DNA of 64,000 bases from Modicisalibacter radicis (GCF_900961225.1 NZ_CAAHFN010000142.1:62001-126000), one strand, 5' to 3'. Positions 1 to 8,975 are shown, counted from the first letter of the stretch. A program made the numbers and translations. Notes: a model not told the origin generated them from the sequence alone.

Positions 1-835
1 TCTTGGTGCTTGCATAAGCGATGTAGGATGCAATGTCGGCCCCGGCGCCGGGAATGGCTCCGATCAGGGTCCCTATCCCGCAGCCCTGTAGGATCTGGAA
101 GCCCATGCGCTTGACTTCTGTCAGCACTCCTCTGAAAAGGCCGTGTAATTTGCCCACCGATGGCGGCTTGCCGTTCCCGGGTGACAGGGCAAACCGAAAC
201 ACCTCGGATAGGGCGAACAGGCCGATCAGCACCGGGATGAAGCCTAGTCCGCCGGAGAGGTATTCGGTGCCGAAAGTGAAACGCGGCTGCCCCGATACCG
301 GGTCGAGCCCCACCATGGCTATTAGCAGTCCAAGACTCAGAGAAACCAGTCCCTTGGCCGGTGAGCCGTGAGAGACCGCGATTGCCGCCGTCAGGCCCAG
401 GCAAGCCAGCCAAAAATACTCTATCGAACTGAACTGAAGGGCCAGATTGCCTAGCGAGGGCGCGGCAAAAATCAGCACAATACTGCCGAATATCCCACCC
501 AGCGACGAGCAGATTAGGCCGGTCCCCAGGGCGAGACCTGCCTGGCCTTGCTGAGTCATGCGGTAGGATTCATCAACGTAGGCGGCGGAAGCCGGTGTGC
601 CAGGAATGCGTAGTAGCGCACCGGGAATATCACCCGAGAAGATTCCCATAGCACACAGCGTTACGACGCCCGCCAGGGCGGGTACAGGATCCAGAAAGTA
701 ACTGACCGGAACCATCAAGGCGACCGCCATGGCGGCGGAGAAACCCGGAATGGCGCCGATCACTAGCCCATATAGGGCACAAGCCAGCATGACTCCCAGT
801 GTCGTGGGTGTGAGTAGTAACGCCAGTGCATCCAT
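1..835 (-). CDS. tctA: Tripartite tricarboxylate transporter permease, large subunit (partial)
   Basis: Large membrane subunit of a TTT-family carrier, which imports small organic acids handed over by a TctC binding protein. The gene reads leftwards and leaves the window, so only the first ~278 of about 500 usual codons are visible. Residues 27-38 carry the conserved loop GAIPGFSAAMAV typical of TctA. Its ATG shares one base with the stop codon of tctB (TAATG), which fixes the start and indicates translational coupling. Substrate cannot be read from the sequence. Confidence 0.93.
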   Translation of the reverse strand, partial: MDALALLLTPTTLGVMLACALYGLVIGAIPGFSAAMAVALMVPVSYFLDPVPALAGVVTLCAMGIFSGDIPGALLRIPGTPASAAYVDESYRMTQQGQAGLALGTGLICSSLGGIFGSIVLIFAAPSLGNLALQFSSIEYFWLACLGLTAAIAVSHGSPAKGLVSLSLGLLIAMVGLDPVSGQPRFTFGTEYLSGGLGFIPVLIGLFALSEVFRFALSPGNGKPPSVGKLHGLFRGVLTEVKRMGFQILQGCGIGTLIGAIPGAGADIASYIAYASTK

Positions 836-1326
836 TACCATGTCAGAACCCCCGCGAACGGTGTCAGCAATCCCCACGGCAACTGCACCGACATTAACTG
901 ATAGAAAAAACTGTGGAAGGCAACGCTACCAATGACGGCGATGGCAATATCCCGTCCAGGTCGGCGGTTGAAATAAAACAGCAATGAGAAGAGAGTCACC
1001 GGCATCGTAATTAGAAACCCGAGCACATTGACCGTGAAGATATAGAAAAGGATAGCGATGATGACGAAGCCGATTGGAAGTAGCGCTCTCGACAAACTTT
1101 GGTCGCTATCGATGCGCAGCCACGTAGACACCTTGCCTTCGTTGAGAGCTATCCTTTTTGCCAATACGGACAGCCCGCAGATAACGAGCAAAATACCGAT
1201 CAGGGTGGGCATGAAACCCGGTCCGTAATCGATGAATTGCAGGGTCGGTAATTGCTGAGCCAGGAAAATGACTGCACCGCCGAGGCAGATAATCAAAAGG
1301 CCGTTGATACTGTCGTCGAATTTCAC
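835..1326 (-). CDS. tctB: Tripartite tricarboxylate transporter small membrane subunit
   Basis: TctB family (163 aa), the small four-helix partner of TctA. Hydrophobic segments lie near residues 8-26, 36-56, 78-98 and 105-150, with the characteristic short cytoplasmic stretch between the second and third. It sits between tctC (73 bp upstream) and tctA (1-bp overlap), the standard TTT operon order. TctB proteins are poorly conserved, so the call rests on size, topology and position. Confidence 0.9.
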   Translation of the reverse strand: MKFDDSINGLLIICLGGAVIFLAQQLPTLQFIDYGPGFMPTLIGILLVICGLSVLAKRIALNEGKVSTWLRIDSDQSLSRALLPIGFVIIAILFYIFTVNVLGFLITMPVTLFSLLFYFNRRPGRDIAIAVIGSVAFHSFFYQLMSVQLPWGLLTPFAGVLTW

Positions 1327-1361
1327 AGCAGTGACTCCAGGTACGGGCGTCTAGATCACGA

Positions 1362-1379
1362 CGACACCGAGTGGTGTCG
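1362..1379 (-). other. Intercistronic hairpin between tctC and tctB
   Basis: Perfect 7-bp inverted repeat CGACACC / GGTGTCG with a 4-base loop, in the 73-bp gap after the tctC stop and before tctB. There is no T-tract, so it is more likely an mRNA stability or processing element that raises binding-protein level over permease level than a terminator. The other TTT operon in this window has a hairpin at the same place. Confidence 0.5.
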
Positions 1380-1399
1380 CCGGCGAATTGAGGTGAGGG

Positions 1400-2374
1400 T
1401 CAGTCGTTTTTCACCAATCCGATCGTGTCGATGAGCTTGCGTACCGAACTCTGCTCGTCAGCTATGAAATCGCTGAACGCCTCGGCGTTGCGCCACTGAA
1501 TGCCGAAACCACGGTCGGTCATCTGCTGACGCCACTGGTCATCATGGACGATCTCCTGCATGGCGTTTTCAAGGCGTTCGGCAATATCGTCAGGCAGCCC
1601 TTTGGGTGCCACCAGGCCACGCCAGGCTCCGAGTTGGAGATCCATATCGGTCGCTTCGTTTAAAGTGGGAACCTCGGGGAATGTTTCCAGGCGGTCTTCG
1701 CCCATCACTACCAGTGCCTTGATGCGTCCTGCCTGAATCAAGGGCGCGGCTTCCGGAAGTGAAGAGGGGACCACGTCCACACCGCCAGCGGCGAGATCCT
1801 GCAAGGCGGCGGCAGCTCCCTTGCCCGAGACGAAACGAACCTTCGATACGTCGACACCGTAGCTGTCCATCATCGTTGCAACGGCCATCGGCCAGGAACC
1901 GCCACAGCCACCGCCGCAGGCGATCACATAATCCCCTGGAGATTGCTTGATGGCTTCCAACGCCTGGTGAATGTCTTCCCAGGGACTATCTTCGCGCACC
2001 TGAAAACCGGCCGGATCGAAGTTGAATTGCGCAAGGGGAGTAAAGTCCGCGGCGTCGATTTCGGCCTGCCCCATGGGAGCATAGTGGGCGAAGTTATAGA
2101 GAATCCCCAAGGTATAGCCATCAGGGGCGGCATTTTTGATCGAAGAAATGCCGACCACACCGCCCCCCTGGCCCTGGTTGATCACATTGAAGGGCTGGCC
2201 AAAACGTTCCTGCAGGTGTTCCGCCAGCATGCGCCCCGTCTGGTCGGTCCCCCCACCGGCACCGGAAGGCACCACGATATTAACTGGTCTTTCTGGCCAC
2301 TGTGCCTCGGCGATGCTGGGAACGAGGCCGGTAACCAACAGCGCCGAGGCGGCTAGGTTAATTACTTTTCGCAT
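1400..2374 (-). CDS. tctC: TctC-family periplasmic solute-binding protein
   Basis: Periplasmic binding protein of the TTT system (Bug family), 324 aa. The N terminus is a classic Sec signal peptide (MRKVINLAAS then a hydrophobic run, cleavage after IAEA). After it come the family motifs PVNIVVPSGAGGGTDQTGR and a G-rich loop near QGQGGGVVG. The ATG at 2374 was preferred over an in-frame ATG 24 bp upstream because AGGAG lies 7 bases before it and the signal peptide begins there. First gene of the tctCBA operon. Confidence 0.93.
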   Translation of the reverse strand: MRKVINLAASALLVTGLVPSIAEAQWPERPVNIVVPSGAGGGTDQTGRMLAEHLQERFGQPFNVINQGQGGGVVGISSIKNAAPDGYTLGILYNFAHYAPMGQAEIDAADFTPLAQFNFDPAGFQVREDSPWEDIHQALEAIKQSPGDYVIACGGGCGGSWPMAVATMMDSYGVDVSKVRFVSGKGAAAALQDLAAGGVDVVPSSLPEAAPLIQAGRIKALVVMGEDRLETFPEVPTLNEATDMDLQLGAWRGLVAPKGLPDDIAERLENAMQEIVHDDQWRQQMTDRGFGIQWRNAEAFSDFIADEQSSVRKLIDTIGLVKND

Positions 2375-2386
2375 AGCTGATCTCCT

Positions 2387-2398
2387 GTGATATATCAC
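2387..2398. promoter_or_regulatory. 12-bp perfect palindrome upstream of tctC
   Basis: GTGATATATCAC is a perfect dyad that abuts the tctC ribosome-binding site on its upstream side. It could be an operator for an unseen regulator. It is different from the TGGTATACCA dyads of the GntR locus. Only symmetry and position support it. Confidence 0.35.
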
Positions 2399-2733
2399 GA
2401 TGTATGACAGCTTTTTGGCCCTGCTATGTCAAAGCAATATGGCTTGAACTTTAGTCTTAAGGCGTTGGTTGAGGATGAGGCCTGCGAATTAGCAATTCAG
2501 TTACGTCACTGATGCAATTAACTTTTTAGTCTCAAGGCGCGTCAGGCGTCATTAAGGCGGCTAGGATTCGCACCTGTCGGGTGCAGAGCGGGTGCCGTCA
2601 GCATTGGAAAGGATGACGCTTGCCGAAGAGACGCTGAACGGAAGGGCGCTGCGATATGTCGCCGCTTAAGCGGCGACTGGAGGGGCTCGGAGCTGCACGA
2701 AGAGACGATTACCCTGGCCGGCTGGGTGGTTGA
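2399..2733. other. Intergenic region without a recognisable gene
   Basis: 335 bp between tctC and the argC stop codon. I see no plausible reading frame with a ribosome-binding site. Two short similar stretches (TTAGTCTTAAGGCG and TTAGTCTCAAGGCG) occur about 80 bp apart near 2450 and 2527; their role is unknown. The tctC promoter presumably lies here. Confidence 0.5.
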
Positions 2734-3690
2734 TCAGTCGGACCGTGTCGCGAGGCCGCTGGCTTCGTCGAGCCCCAGATGGATGTTCATGCTCTGCACC
2801 GCGGCGCCGGCGGCGCCCTTGCCGAGGTTGTCGAGCCGGGCGACCAGCGCGAGTTGCTCCTCGCCGCCATAGACGAACAGGTCGACGCGGTTGGTGTCGT
2901 TGGCGCCCTGGACGTCGAAGAATCCGTGATCGAGGCTGTCCTCGTCCTGCAACGGCATGACGTTGACGAAGCGCTCGCCGGCGTAGTGTTCGAGATACGC
3001 CTTGCGAAGCGCCGCGCCGCTGGCGCCCGGCGCGAGCCGGCTGACATGCAGCGGCACGGTCACCGCCAGGCCCTTGAGGAACGGCCCGACCACCGGGTTG
3101 AACACCGGCGTCAGTTCGAGCCCGCCATGCACGCGCATTTCCGGCAAGTGCTTGTGGGTCATGTTCATGGCGTAGGGGCGCGGTGCGCTCAGGCGGCCGG
3201 CTTCGGCGGCCTGGTACTCCTGGATCAGCGTCTTGCCACCGCCGCTGTAGCCGGTCAGCGAGAACGCCGAAACGGGATAGTCGGCGGGCAGCAGCCCGGC
3301 ATCGATCAGCGGACGCACCAGCATGATGAAGGCACTGGCGTGACAGCCGGGGTTGGCGATGCGCTTGCTCTGACGGATGCGCTCGCGCTGGCCGGGGGCC
3401 AGTTCCGGCAGGCCGTAGGTCCAGCCGTCGGCGATGCGAAACGCGGTGCTCGCATCGATCAGGCAGGTGTCGGGGTTATCCAGCAGCGCGACCGCTTCGC
3501 GCGAGGCAGCGTCCGGCAGACACAGGAAAGCGACATCGGCGGCGTTGAGCAGGCGGCCGCGCTCGGTGCTGTCCTTGCGCTTGGCGGGGTCGATGCGCAG
3601 CAGCTCGAGGTCGTCGCGCGCCTCGAGATAGTCGAGCAGGCGCAGGCCGGTGGTGCCTTCCTGTCCGTCCACATACACTTTGAATGCCAT
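2734..3690 (-). CDS. argC: N-acetyl-gamma-glutamyl-phosphate reductase (short type)
   Basis: Catalyses the NADPH-dependent reduction of N-acetylglutamyl-5-phosphate to the semialdehyde in arginine biosynthesis. The 318-aa length fits the short (type 2) ArgC family. The catalytic cysteine is Cys116 in ANPGCHASA, the N-terminal Rossmann segment reads VYVDGQEGTTG, and the conserved GYSGGGKTLI loop follows. The gene stands alone, divergent from the HAD gene across ~250 bp. I see no ARG-box-like repeat. Confidence 0.93.
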   Translation of the reverse strand: MAFKVYVDGQEGTTGLRLLDYLEARDDLELLRIDPAKRKDSTERGRLLNAADVAFLCLPDAASREAVALLDNPDTCLIDASTAFRIADGWTYGLPELAPGQRERIRQSKRIANPGCHASAFIMLVRPLIDAGLLPADYPVSAFSLTGYSGGGKTLIQEYQAAEAGRLSAPRPYAMNMTHKHLPEMRVHGGLELTPVFNPVVGPFLKGLAVTVPLHVSRLAPGASGAALRKAYLEHYAGERFVNVMPLQDEDSLDHGFFDVQGANDTNRVDLFVYGGEEQLALVARLDNLGKGAAGAAVQSMNIHLGLDEASGLATRSD

Positions 3691-3937
3691 CGGGTATCTC
3701 TCGCTAACAGCGGCTATCGAATGCGTCAGGCCGCTATTGTGCGCGGTTTACCCGTCACTTGTCATATCCCCGGCACGAACGCGTCAATACCGGCGGGGCT
3801 TGCGCCGTCAGGCATTGTCGCCCGGGCTGGTTCATCCGCGATCGCTCGGCCATAGCGGCGGCCAGCCGGCTTGCCGAAGCCCGGCAAAGCAGCCAGTCTG
3901 GAAGACGGAATCGACCGATGCGACTGGGACGGATGCC

Positions 3938-4606
3938 ATGAAACGCGCACTTGCCTTCGATGTCTACGGCACCTTGATCGACACCCACGGCGTGGTCGAG
4001 GAGCTGAGCCGGCGGATCGGCGAGCGTGCCGGCGAGTTCTCGCAGCGCTGGCGCGAAAAACAGCTCGAATACTCCTTCCGGCGTGGCCTGATGGGCGCCT
4101 TCGCCGATTTCTCGCAATGCACCGGCGACGCCCTGGAATTCGTCGATCGTGCGCTGGGCACACGGCTATCCGACACCGACAAGGAACGGCTGATGGCCAC
4201 TTACAGCGAGCTGCCGGCGTTTCCCGACGTCGCGCCGGCGCTGGAGCGGTTGGGCCGGCTCAGGATGCAGCGGGTGGCGTTTTCCAACGGCAGCCGCCAG
4301 GCGGTCAGCCAGCTGCTCGGTCAGGCCGGGGTGCTCGACCATTTCGACGACATCGTCAGCGTCGAGGAACTCAAGCGCTTCAAGCCGGATCCGGCGGTCT
4401 ACGCGCACCTGCATCAACGCCTCGAGGCCGACGCCCACGAGACCTGGCTGATCTCCAGCAACCCCTTCGACGTCATCGGCGCCAAGCACGCCGGCCTGCG
4501 TGCCGTGTGGGTGCGCCGCAGCGCCGAGGCACCGTTCGACCCCTGGGGCGGCGAGCCCGACATGACCGTCGCCGATCTCGGCGAGCTGGCCGAGCGGCTG
4601 GGCTAG
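3938..4606 (+). CDS. Haloacid dehalogenase type II-like HAD hydrolase
   Basis: HAD-superfamily hydrolase of 222 aa resembling L-2-haloacid dehalogenases. Motif I is FDVYGTLID with nucleophile Asp8. Motif II is in FSNGS, the conserved lysine is in RFKPDPAVY, and motif III is SSNPFDVIGA. This FDVYGTLxD form is typical of type II dehalogenases, though many such proteins act on phosphate esters. The ATG at 3938 was chosen because motif I begins four residues later; the upstream extension is not conserved-looking. Confidence 0.85.
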   Translation: MKRALAFDVYGTLIDTHGVVEELSRRIGERAGEFSQRWREKQLEYSFRRGLMGAFADFSQCTGDALEFVDRALGTRLSDTDKERLMATYSELPAFPDVAPALERLGRLRMQRVAFSNGSRQAVSQLLGQAGVLDHFDDIVSVEELKRFKPDPAVYAHLHQRLEADAHETWLISSNPFDVIGAKHAGLRAVWVRRSAEAPFDPWGGEPDMTVADLGELAERLG

Positions 4607-4631
4607 CCAGCCGGACGTATATCTGTCGCGC

Positions 4632-5387
4632 TCACGCTTCGTCACCGGATGAGTCCGACCGAAGCGTGGTGTTTGTCGCTTCGGTCGCCCGCGCCGGCCG
4701 GGGAGAGGCCTCGGTCTCCGTGGCGCGATGATCGGCGGCGTACTTGAACCATGTCTTGCCGAGGTGGTTGCGCAGCTCCTCGCCCATACGCGTGGCGTCC
4801 CTGGCCTCGAGAGCCGCCATGATCGCTTCGTGCTCGGCCATGGCGGTCGTCCACTTCTCGCTCTTCTCGTTGGAAAGATAGCGGACCCGATAGAGCTGAC
4901 GGCAGAGGTAGCCGTGCATCTCTATCAAAGAGGCGTTGCCCGAGAGCGCCACGATCCGGTTGTGAATCTCCTGGTTGATACGAAAGTAATTCTGCCGGTC
5001 GCCGCGGATGAAGGCGGCCTTCATTTCGTAGTGCAGTGCCTGGAATTCGGCAATGTCACGATCGGTGGCCCGCGCGCAAGCCAGTTCGGCAGCCGCTTGT
5101 TCGAGCACGCTCAGCACATAGGCTTTTTCCTGCATGTCCGAGGGGCTGACGTCCGCTACCACCGCACCGCGATTGGGCAGTATCTCGACCAGACCTTCGG
5201 CAGCGAGAATCTTCAGTGCCTCGCGTAGAGGCGTCCGCGATACCTGCAATTCCTCGGCCAGCGTACGTTCGGGCAAGCGTTGCCCCGGCTGGAAATGGTC
5301 CATCACGATATGTTCACGAAGATAACTGGCCACTTTGGCCACCAATCCGGGGCGCGGCGTCTGCACGATGTCGTCGAGTGAAGTCAT
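4632..5387 (-). CDS. GntR-family transcriptional regulator (FCD/FadR subgroup)
   Basis: 251-aa regulator with an N-terminal winged helix (LAEELQVSRTPLREALKILAAEGLV, residues ~39-63) and an all-helical FCD ligand-binding domain. It is divergent from the tetronate-catabolism operon, and TGGTATACCA-like dyads lie in the shared region, one 29 bp before its own start, so it probably represses both itself and the operon. A sugar-acid ligand is inferred from context. ATG 5387 was preferred over a TTG 27 bp upstream. Confidence 0.9.
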   Translation of the reverse strand: MTSLDDIVQTPRPGLVAKVASYLREHIVMDHFQPGQRLPERTLAEELQVSRTPLREALKILAAEGLVEILPNRGAVVADVSPSDMQEKAYVLSVLEQAAAELACARATDRDIAEFQALHYEMKAAFIRGDRQNYFRINQEIHNRIVALSGNASLIEMHGYLCRQLYRVRYLSNEKSEKWTTAMAEHEAIMAALEARDATRMGEELRNHLGKTWFKYAADHRATETEASPRPARATEATNTTLRSDSSGDEA

Positions 5388-5415
5388 AGCAAGTTGCCTG
5401 AGATTTACCGTCAAT

Positions 5416-5427
5416 ATGGCATACCAT
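5416..5427. promoter_or_regulatory. Candidate GntR operator O1
   Basis: ATGGCATACCAT, one base from a perfect ATGGTATACCAT dyad, 29 bp upstream of the regulator gene's ATG. The position suggests autorepression. FCD-type GntR proteins are known to bind short TGGT/ACCA dyads. Confidence 0.6.
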
Positions 5428-5508
5428 ACCAGTCCCCTCCAATCCTTCCGTTCCTTCCTGAGTTATATTTTTCCCTGTTTTTTAGTGGCTTAAGAGCCTC
5501 CGACGGGG

Positions 5509-5520
5509 TGGTTATACCAT
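5509..5520. promoter_or_regulatory. Candidate GntR operator O2
   Basis: TGGTTATACCAT, with TGGT and ACCA half-sites separated by three bases instead of two. It is in the middle of the divergent region between the regulator and the oxidoreductase operon. Confidence 0.5.
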
Positions 5521-5550
5521 CGTATAAGGGGATTTCCTTGCTGCCATAAA

Positions 5551-5560
5551 TGGTATACCA
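5551..5560. promoter_or_regulatory. Candidate GntR operator O3
   Basis: Perfect 10-bp palindrome TGGTATACCA, about 100 bp upstream of the ATG of the first catabolic gene. Same half-sites as O1 and O2, so probably the main operator for the operon. Confidence 0.65.
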
Positions 5561-5662
5561 CTAGTCTCGTGATGACACGAGAGGCTCCCCGGTGTGGTGA
5601 GCACGATTCCTCACAACGCGGCAGCGCAGCCTGCGAGCCGCCGCCTGGAAAGCGACGAGCGA

Positions 5663-7057
5663 ATGAATTTCCTGAAACACTTTGAAGGTCAAAGAATCGT
5701 CGAGGCCTGCGTCGCCGGCGCCGGTGATTTCGGCACTGGGGTGATACGGCAAGCCCTTAATATGAAAGCGCTTTCAGCACGCATAGCGATAGATGTGGAT
5801 ACCTCGAGCGCACGCCGGGCACTCGAGCGGGCAGGCGTCGGTTCGGCCCATATCGCTGAGTGCGACGATCCGGCCACGGCTCGCACGGCGTGGGACAGAG
5901 GCTGCTTCATTGCTGCCGGTGAATTGTCCACGGTACTCGAGTTGCCGTTCGATGTGCTTGTCGAGGCAACTGGTATACCAGAGGTGGGTGCCCAACATTC
6001 ATACGCTGCCTTGTGCGCCGGCAAGCATGTCGGGATCGCCACCAAGGAGACCGAGTCGGTGGTAGGTCCCTACTTGACCCATCTGGCAATCGACGAGGGA
6101 TTGATCTTCACGCCTCTCGACGGCGACCAGCCGAGCCTGTTGATCGGGCTGGTGAGCTGGGCCCGGACCCTGGGCTTCGAGATCGTGGTGGCGGGCAAGA
6201 GCAGTGAATACGACTTCGTCTGGAACCCCGAGCGTGAGGAGCTCGTCTGCAACCGCGAAGCCCATTCGATACCCGAGCTGGCCTCCGCGTGGGCGCTGCC
6301 GGCTGACTCGGTGGCGCCAACTATTGCGGCACGCGCCGAGGCGACCCGAATGATCCCGCCGATTTCGGTGCCGGATCTCTGCGAAATGGCCAATGTGGCC
6401 AATGCCACCGGGCTATTGCCCGATCGCCCCGAATTCCATGCCACGGTGCTGCGCATTCCCGAGGTGCCCACGGTCCTGGATGTCGCCGAGCACGGTGGGG
6501 TGCTGCGGGGCAGCGGGCGAGTCGAGGTCTTCAATTGCCTGAGAACCGCCGACGAGGTCAGTTTCGCAGGTGGTGTGTTCGTGGTGCTGCGCTGCGAGGA
6601 CGAAGCCACCTGGGATCTGCTGCGCGACAAGGGCCATGTCATCAGTCGCAGTGGCGCCAGTGCGATGGTTTACCTGCCACGCCATTTGCTCGGCCTGGAA
6701 GCCCCCATCTCGCTGCTCGACGCTGTACTCAACGGTCTGCCGTCCGGCGGTGGCGAGATGACGCAACCGCGGATCGACCTGGTGGCGCGTGCCACCCGCG
6801 ATCTGCCGGCCGGACATCGCTTCGAGATGACCGGGCACCATCGGATCATCGATGGCCTGCGTCCCGAAACCCACCCCGCTGGACCGCTCGTCGGAGAAGC
6901 CGCCGCCCCTTTCTACCTGCTGCCGGAAGCGCGTCTCAAGCGCGCCGTCGCCGCCGGTGAAACGATTCCCTTCGCGGCCCTCGAGGAAGTGCCCGACTCG
7001 ATGTTGCTGCGGCTCCGCAGACGCCAGGACCAGCGATTCTTCTCGGAGGTGTCATGA
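5663..7057 (+). CDS. SAF-domain NAD(P)-dependent oxidoreductase, homoserine-dehydrogenase-like
   Basis: Oxidoreductase of ~464 aa with an N-terminal Rossmann fold (VEACVAGAGDFGTGV near residue 13) and a C-terminal SAF-like segment (LPAGHRFEMTGHHRI). The family resembles homoserine dehydrogenase. It heads the operon with otnK and otnC and overlaps otnK by 4 bp (ATGA), so it probably supplies the oxidised four-carbon acid sugar. An in-frame GTG at 5594 would add 23 residues; ATG 5663 was preferred because the conserved domain begins there. Exact substrate unknown. Confidence 0.8.
   Translation: MNFLKHFEGQRIVEACVAGAGDFGTGVIRQALNMKALSARIAIDVDTSSARRALERAGVGSAHIAECDDPATARTAWDRGCFIAAGELSTVLELPFDVLVEATGIPEVGAQHSYAALCAGKHVGIATKETESVVGPYLTHLAIDEGLIFTPLDGDQPSLLIGLVSWARTLGFEIVVAGKSSEYDFVWNPEREELVCNREAHSIPELASAWALPADSVAPTIAARAEATRMIPPISVPDLCEMANVANATGLLPDRPEFHATVLRIPEVPTVLDVAEHGGVLRGSGRVEVFNCLRTADEVSFAGGVFVVLRCEDEATWDLLRDKGHVISRSGASAMVYLPRHLLGLEAPISLLDAVLNGLPSGGGEMTQPRIDLVARATRDLPAGHRFEMTGHHRIIDGLRPETHPAGPLVGEAAAPFYLLPEARLKRAVAAGETIPFAALEEVPDSMLLRLRRRQDQRFFSEVS
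5970..5981. promoter_or_regulatory. Candidate intragenic GntR operator O4
   Basis: CTGGTATACCAG, a perfect 12-bp palindrome identical in its core to O3, inside the oxidoreductase coding sequence ~310 bp downstream of its start. A second operator inside the first gene would allow looping with O1-O3 or a transcription roadblock. Confidence 0.55.
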
Positions 7058-8328
7058 CCGCCACACCGACGCTACGTCTGGGATGTGTCGCCGACGATTT
7101 CACTGGAGCGACCGATGTCGCCAGCCTGCTGGCCCGTTCGGGCGTGCCGGTGACGCTGCGCCTGGGCACGCCTGAGGCCGCGACCCCGGCTTCATCGGGC
7201 ATCGAGGTGATCGCGCTCAAGTGCCGAAACCTGCCCCCGCGGCAGGCCGTGGATGAGGTGCTGGCGGCGGCCGATTGGCTGCTTGGCGCGGGCGCCGAGC
7301 AACTTTACTGGAAGTACTGCTCGACCTTCGACTCGACTGCCGAGGGCAACATCGGCCCGGTCGCCGAGGCCCTTGCCGAGCGGCAGGATAGCCGGTGGGT
7401 GATCTATTGCCCGGCATTCCCCGAGAACGGGCGCACTTGCTACTTCGGCAACCTGTTCGTCAACGGCCAGCCACTCGACGAGAGCCCCATGCGCGATCAC
7501 CCGCTGACGCCGATGCGAGACGCCGACCTGACCCGGTTGCTGCGCCCGCAGGTGAACGGTGAGGTCGGTCTGTTGGACATCGAGACGCTCCGTGAGAGTG
7601 GCGATGCCGTATCCAGCAGGCTCGACGAACTGGCAGCGCGAAACGTGCGTCACGTGATCGCCGATGCCATCGACGGCGACGATCTCGCCGCATTGGGTGA
7701 CATGCTCGGGCATGAAACGTTGCTGACGGGGGGCAGTGCGCTGGCTGCCGAGCTCCCGCGCCATCTGTTTGCCGAGGGTCCTTCCATGGGTGACGCGCGC
7801 GAGCGTATACCCGAGACGGGCAGCCATACGTTGCTGCTGAGTGGTAGCTGCTCGGCCATGACCCGGCGTCAGGTGGCGGCTTACCAGGCGCATGGCCCGA
7901 GCTATCGGCTCGAACCGATGGCACTCGCCGAAGGAGACGAGGCGCTCGATGCGGCGCGCCAGTGGCTCGACGATCACTACGATGCCTGCCCGCTTATCTA
8001 CGCCAGCGCCGATCCCGAGTCGGTGGCGCGGGCGCAGGCGGCGCTGGGGGGCGAGCGTGCCGGAATGCTGGTCGAGGCCGCACTGGCCGCGCTGGCCGAT
8101 CACGCTTACCGCCGCGGCGTCAGGCGCTTCGTCGTGGCCGGGGGTGAAAGCTCCGGCGCGGTGGCGCAGGCGCTGGGCGTATCGCAATTGCGAGTGGCGC
8201 GCGAGATCGCCCCCGGGGTGCCCTGGACCTTCGCCGAGCGCGACGGTGAAGCGCTGGCCCTGACCCTCAAGTCGGGAAACTTCGGTGATGAAAACTTTTT
8301 CGCCAAGGCGCTGGAGACTCTCTCATGA
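7054..8328 (+). CDS. otnK: 3-oxo-tetronate kinase (DUF1537 four-carbon acid sugar kinase)
   Basis: 424 aa, the usual length for the OtnK family, which phosphorylates 3-oxo-tetronate at O4. The N-terminal motif ADDFTGATDVA (residues 11-21) is the hallmark of the DUF1537 N domain. The C-terminal nucleotide-binding domain shows GGESSGAVAQALG and SGNFG. It overlaps the upstream gene and otnC by ATGA on both sides, so all three are translationally coupled. Confidence 0.93.
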   Translation: MTATPTLRLGCVADDFTGATDVASLLARSGVPVTLRLGTPEAATPASSGIEVIALKCRNLPPRQAVDEVLAAADWLLGAGAEQLYWKYCSTFDSTAEGNIGPVAEALAERQDSRWVIYCPAFPENGRTCYFGNLFVNGQPLDESPMRDHPLTPMRDADLTRLLRPQVNGEVGLLDIETLRESGDAVSSRLDELAARNVRHVIADAIDGDDLAALGDMLGHETLLTGGSALAAELPRHLFAEGPSMGDARERIPETGSHTLLLSGSCSAMTRRQVAAYQAHGPSYRLEPMALAEGDEALDAARQWLDDHYDACPLIYASADPESVARAQAALGGERAGMLVEAALAALADHAYRRGVRRFVVAGGESSGAVAQALGVSQLRVAREIAPGVPWTFAERDGEALALTLKSGNFGDENFFAKALETLS

Positions 8329-8975
8329 CGACCGAGACGCAACTTCGCGAGGCAATAACGCGCTTCGGACGTTCGCTATTCGAGCGCGGCCTGACGCCCG
8401 GTTCTTCGGGCAACCTGTCGGTGCGCACCGCCGATGGACACATTCTGTGCACGCCGACCAATGCCTCGCTGGGCTTTTTGGATCCGGCGCGGCTATCGCG
8501 GCTGGACGGCGAAGGAAACTGGCTCGATGGCGACAAGCCGACCAAGGAGGTCTTCCTTCATCGCGCGATGTACCGCGGAAACCCTGCGAACCAGGCCGTC
8601 GCGCATCTGCACTCCACCTATAGCGTCTGCCTGTCCTGCCTGGGGGATCGCGACCCTGAAGACATGCTCGAGCCGATGACGCCCTATGTCGTGATGCGCG
8701 TGGGAGCGGTGGCTGGCGTGCCCTATCACCGTCCCGGAGACGACAGCCTTGAGCCCGAGATCGAGCGGCTCGCGGCACGCTACTCGGGCATCGTCATCGG
8801 CAATCACGGGCCGCTGGTTGCAGGAAGGAGCCTCAAGGACGCGGTCTTTTCCATCGAGGAACTCGAGGAGGCCGCCAAGTTGGAGTACCTGATGCACGAT
8901 CGCAATCCACGACGACTCGACGAGAAGGAGGTGAGCGAACTCAAAGCGCAGTTCCGATCCCTTCGGGGAACCTAG
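8325..8975 (+). CDS. otnC: 3-oxo-tetronate 4-phosphate decarboxylase (class II aldolase family)
   Basis: 216 aa, class II aldolase/adducin fold with zinc ligands in the HLHS motif (residues ~91-94) and a later conserved histidine in GNHGPLV. GLTPGSSGNLSVR is the phosphate-binding loop. In the known OtnK-OtnC route the product of OtnK is decarboxylated to dihydroxyacetone phosphate. It starts inside the otnK stop (ATGA) and is followed after 77 bp by tctC. Confidence 0.92.
   Translation: MTTETQLREAITRFGRSLFERGLTPGSSGNLSVRTADGHILCTPTNASLGFLDPARLSRLDGEGNWLDGDKPTKEVFLHRAMYRGNPANQAVAHLHSTYSVCLSCLGDRDPEDMLEPMTPYVVMRVGAVAGVPYHRPGDDSLEPEIERLAARYSGIVIGNHGPLVAGRSLKDAVFSIEELEEAAKLEYLMHDRNPRRLDEKEVSELKAQFRSLRGT

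Noticed and set aside
3755..4163. Leftward open frames opposite the HAD gene
   Set aside because: No start signals or domains; the plus-strand HAD motifs I-III are all in frame.
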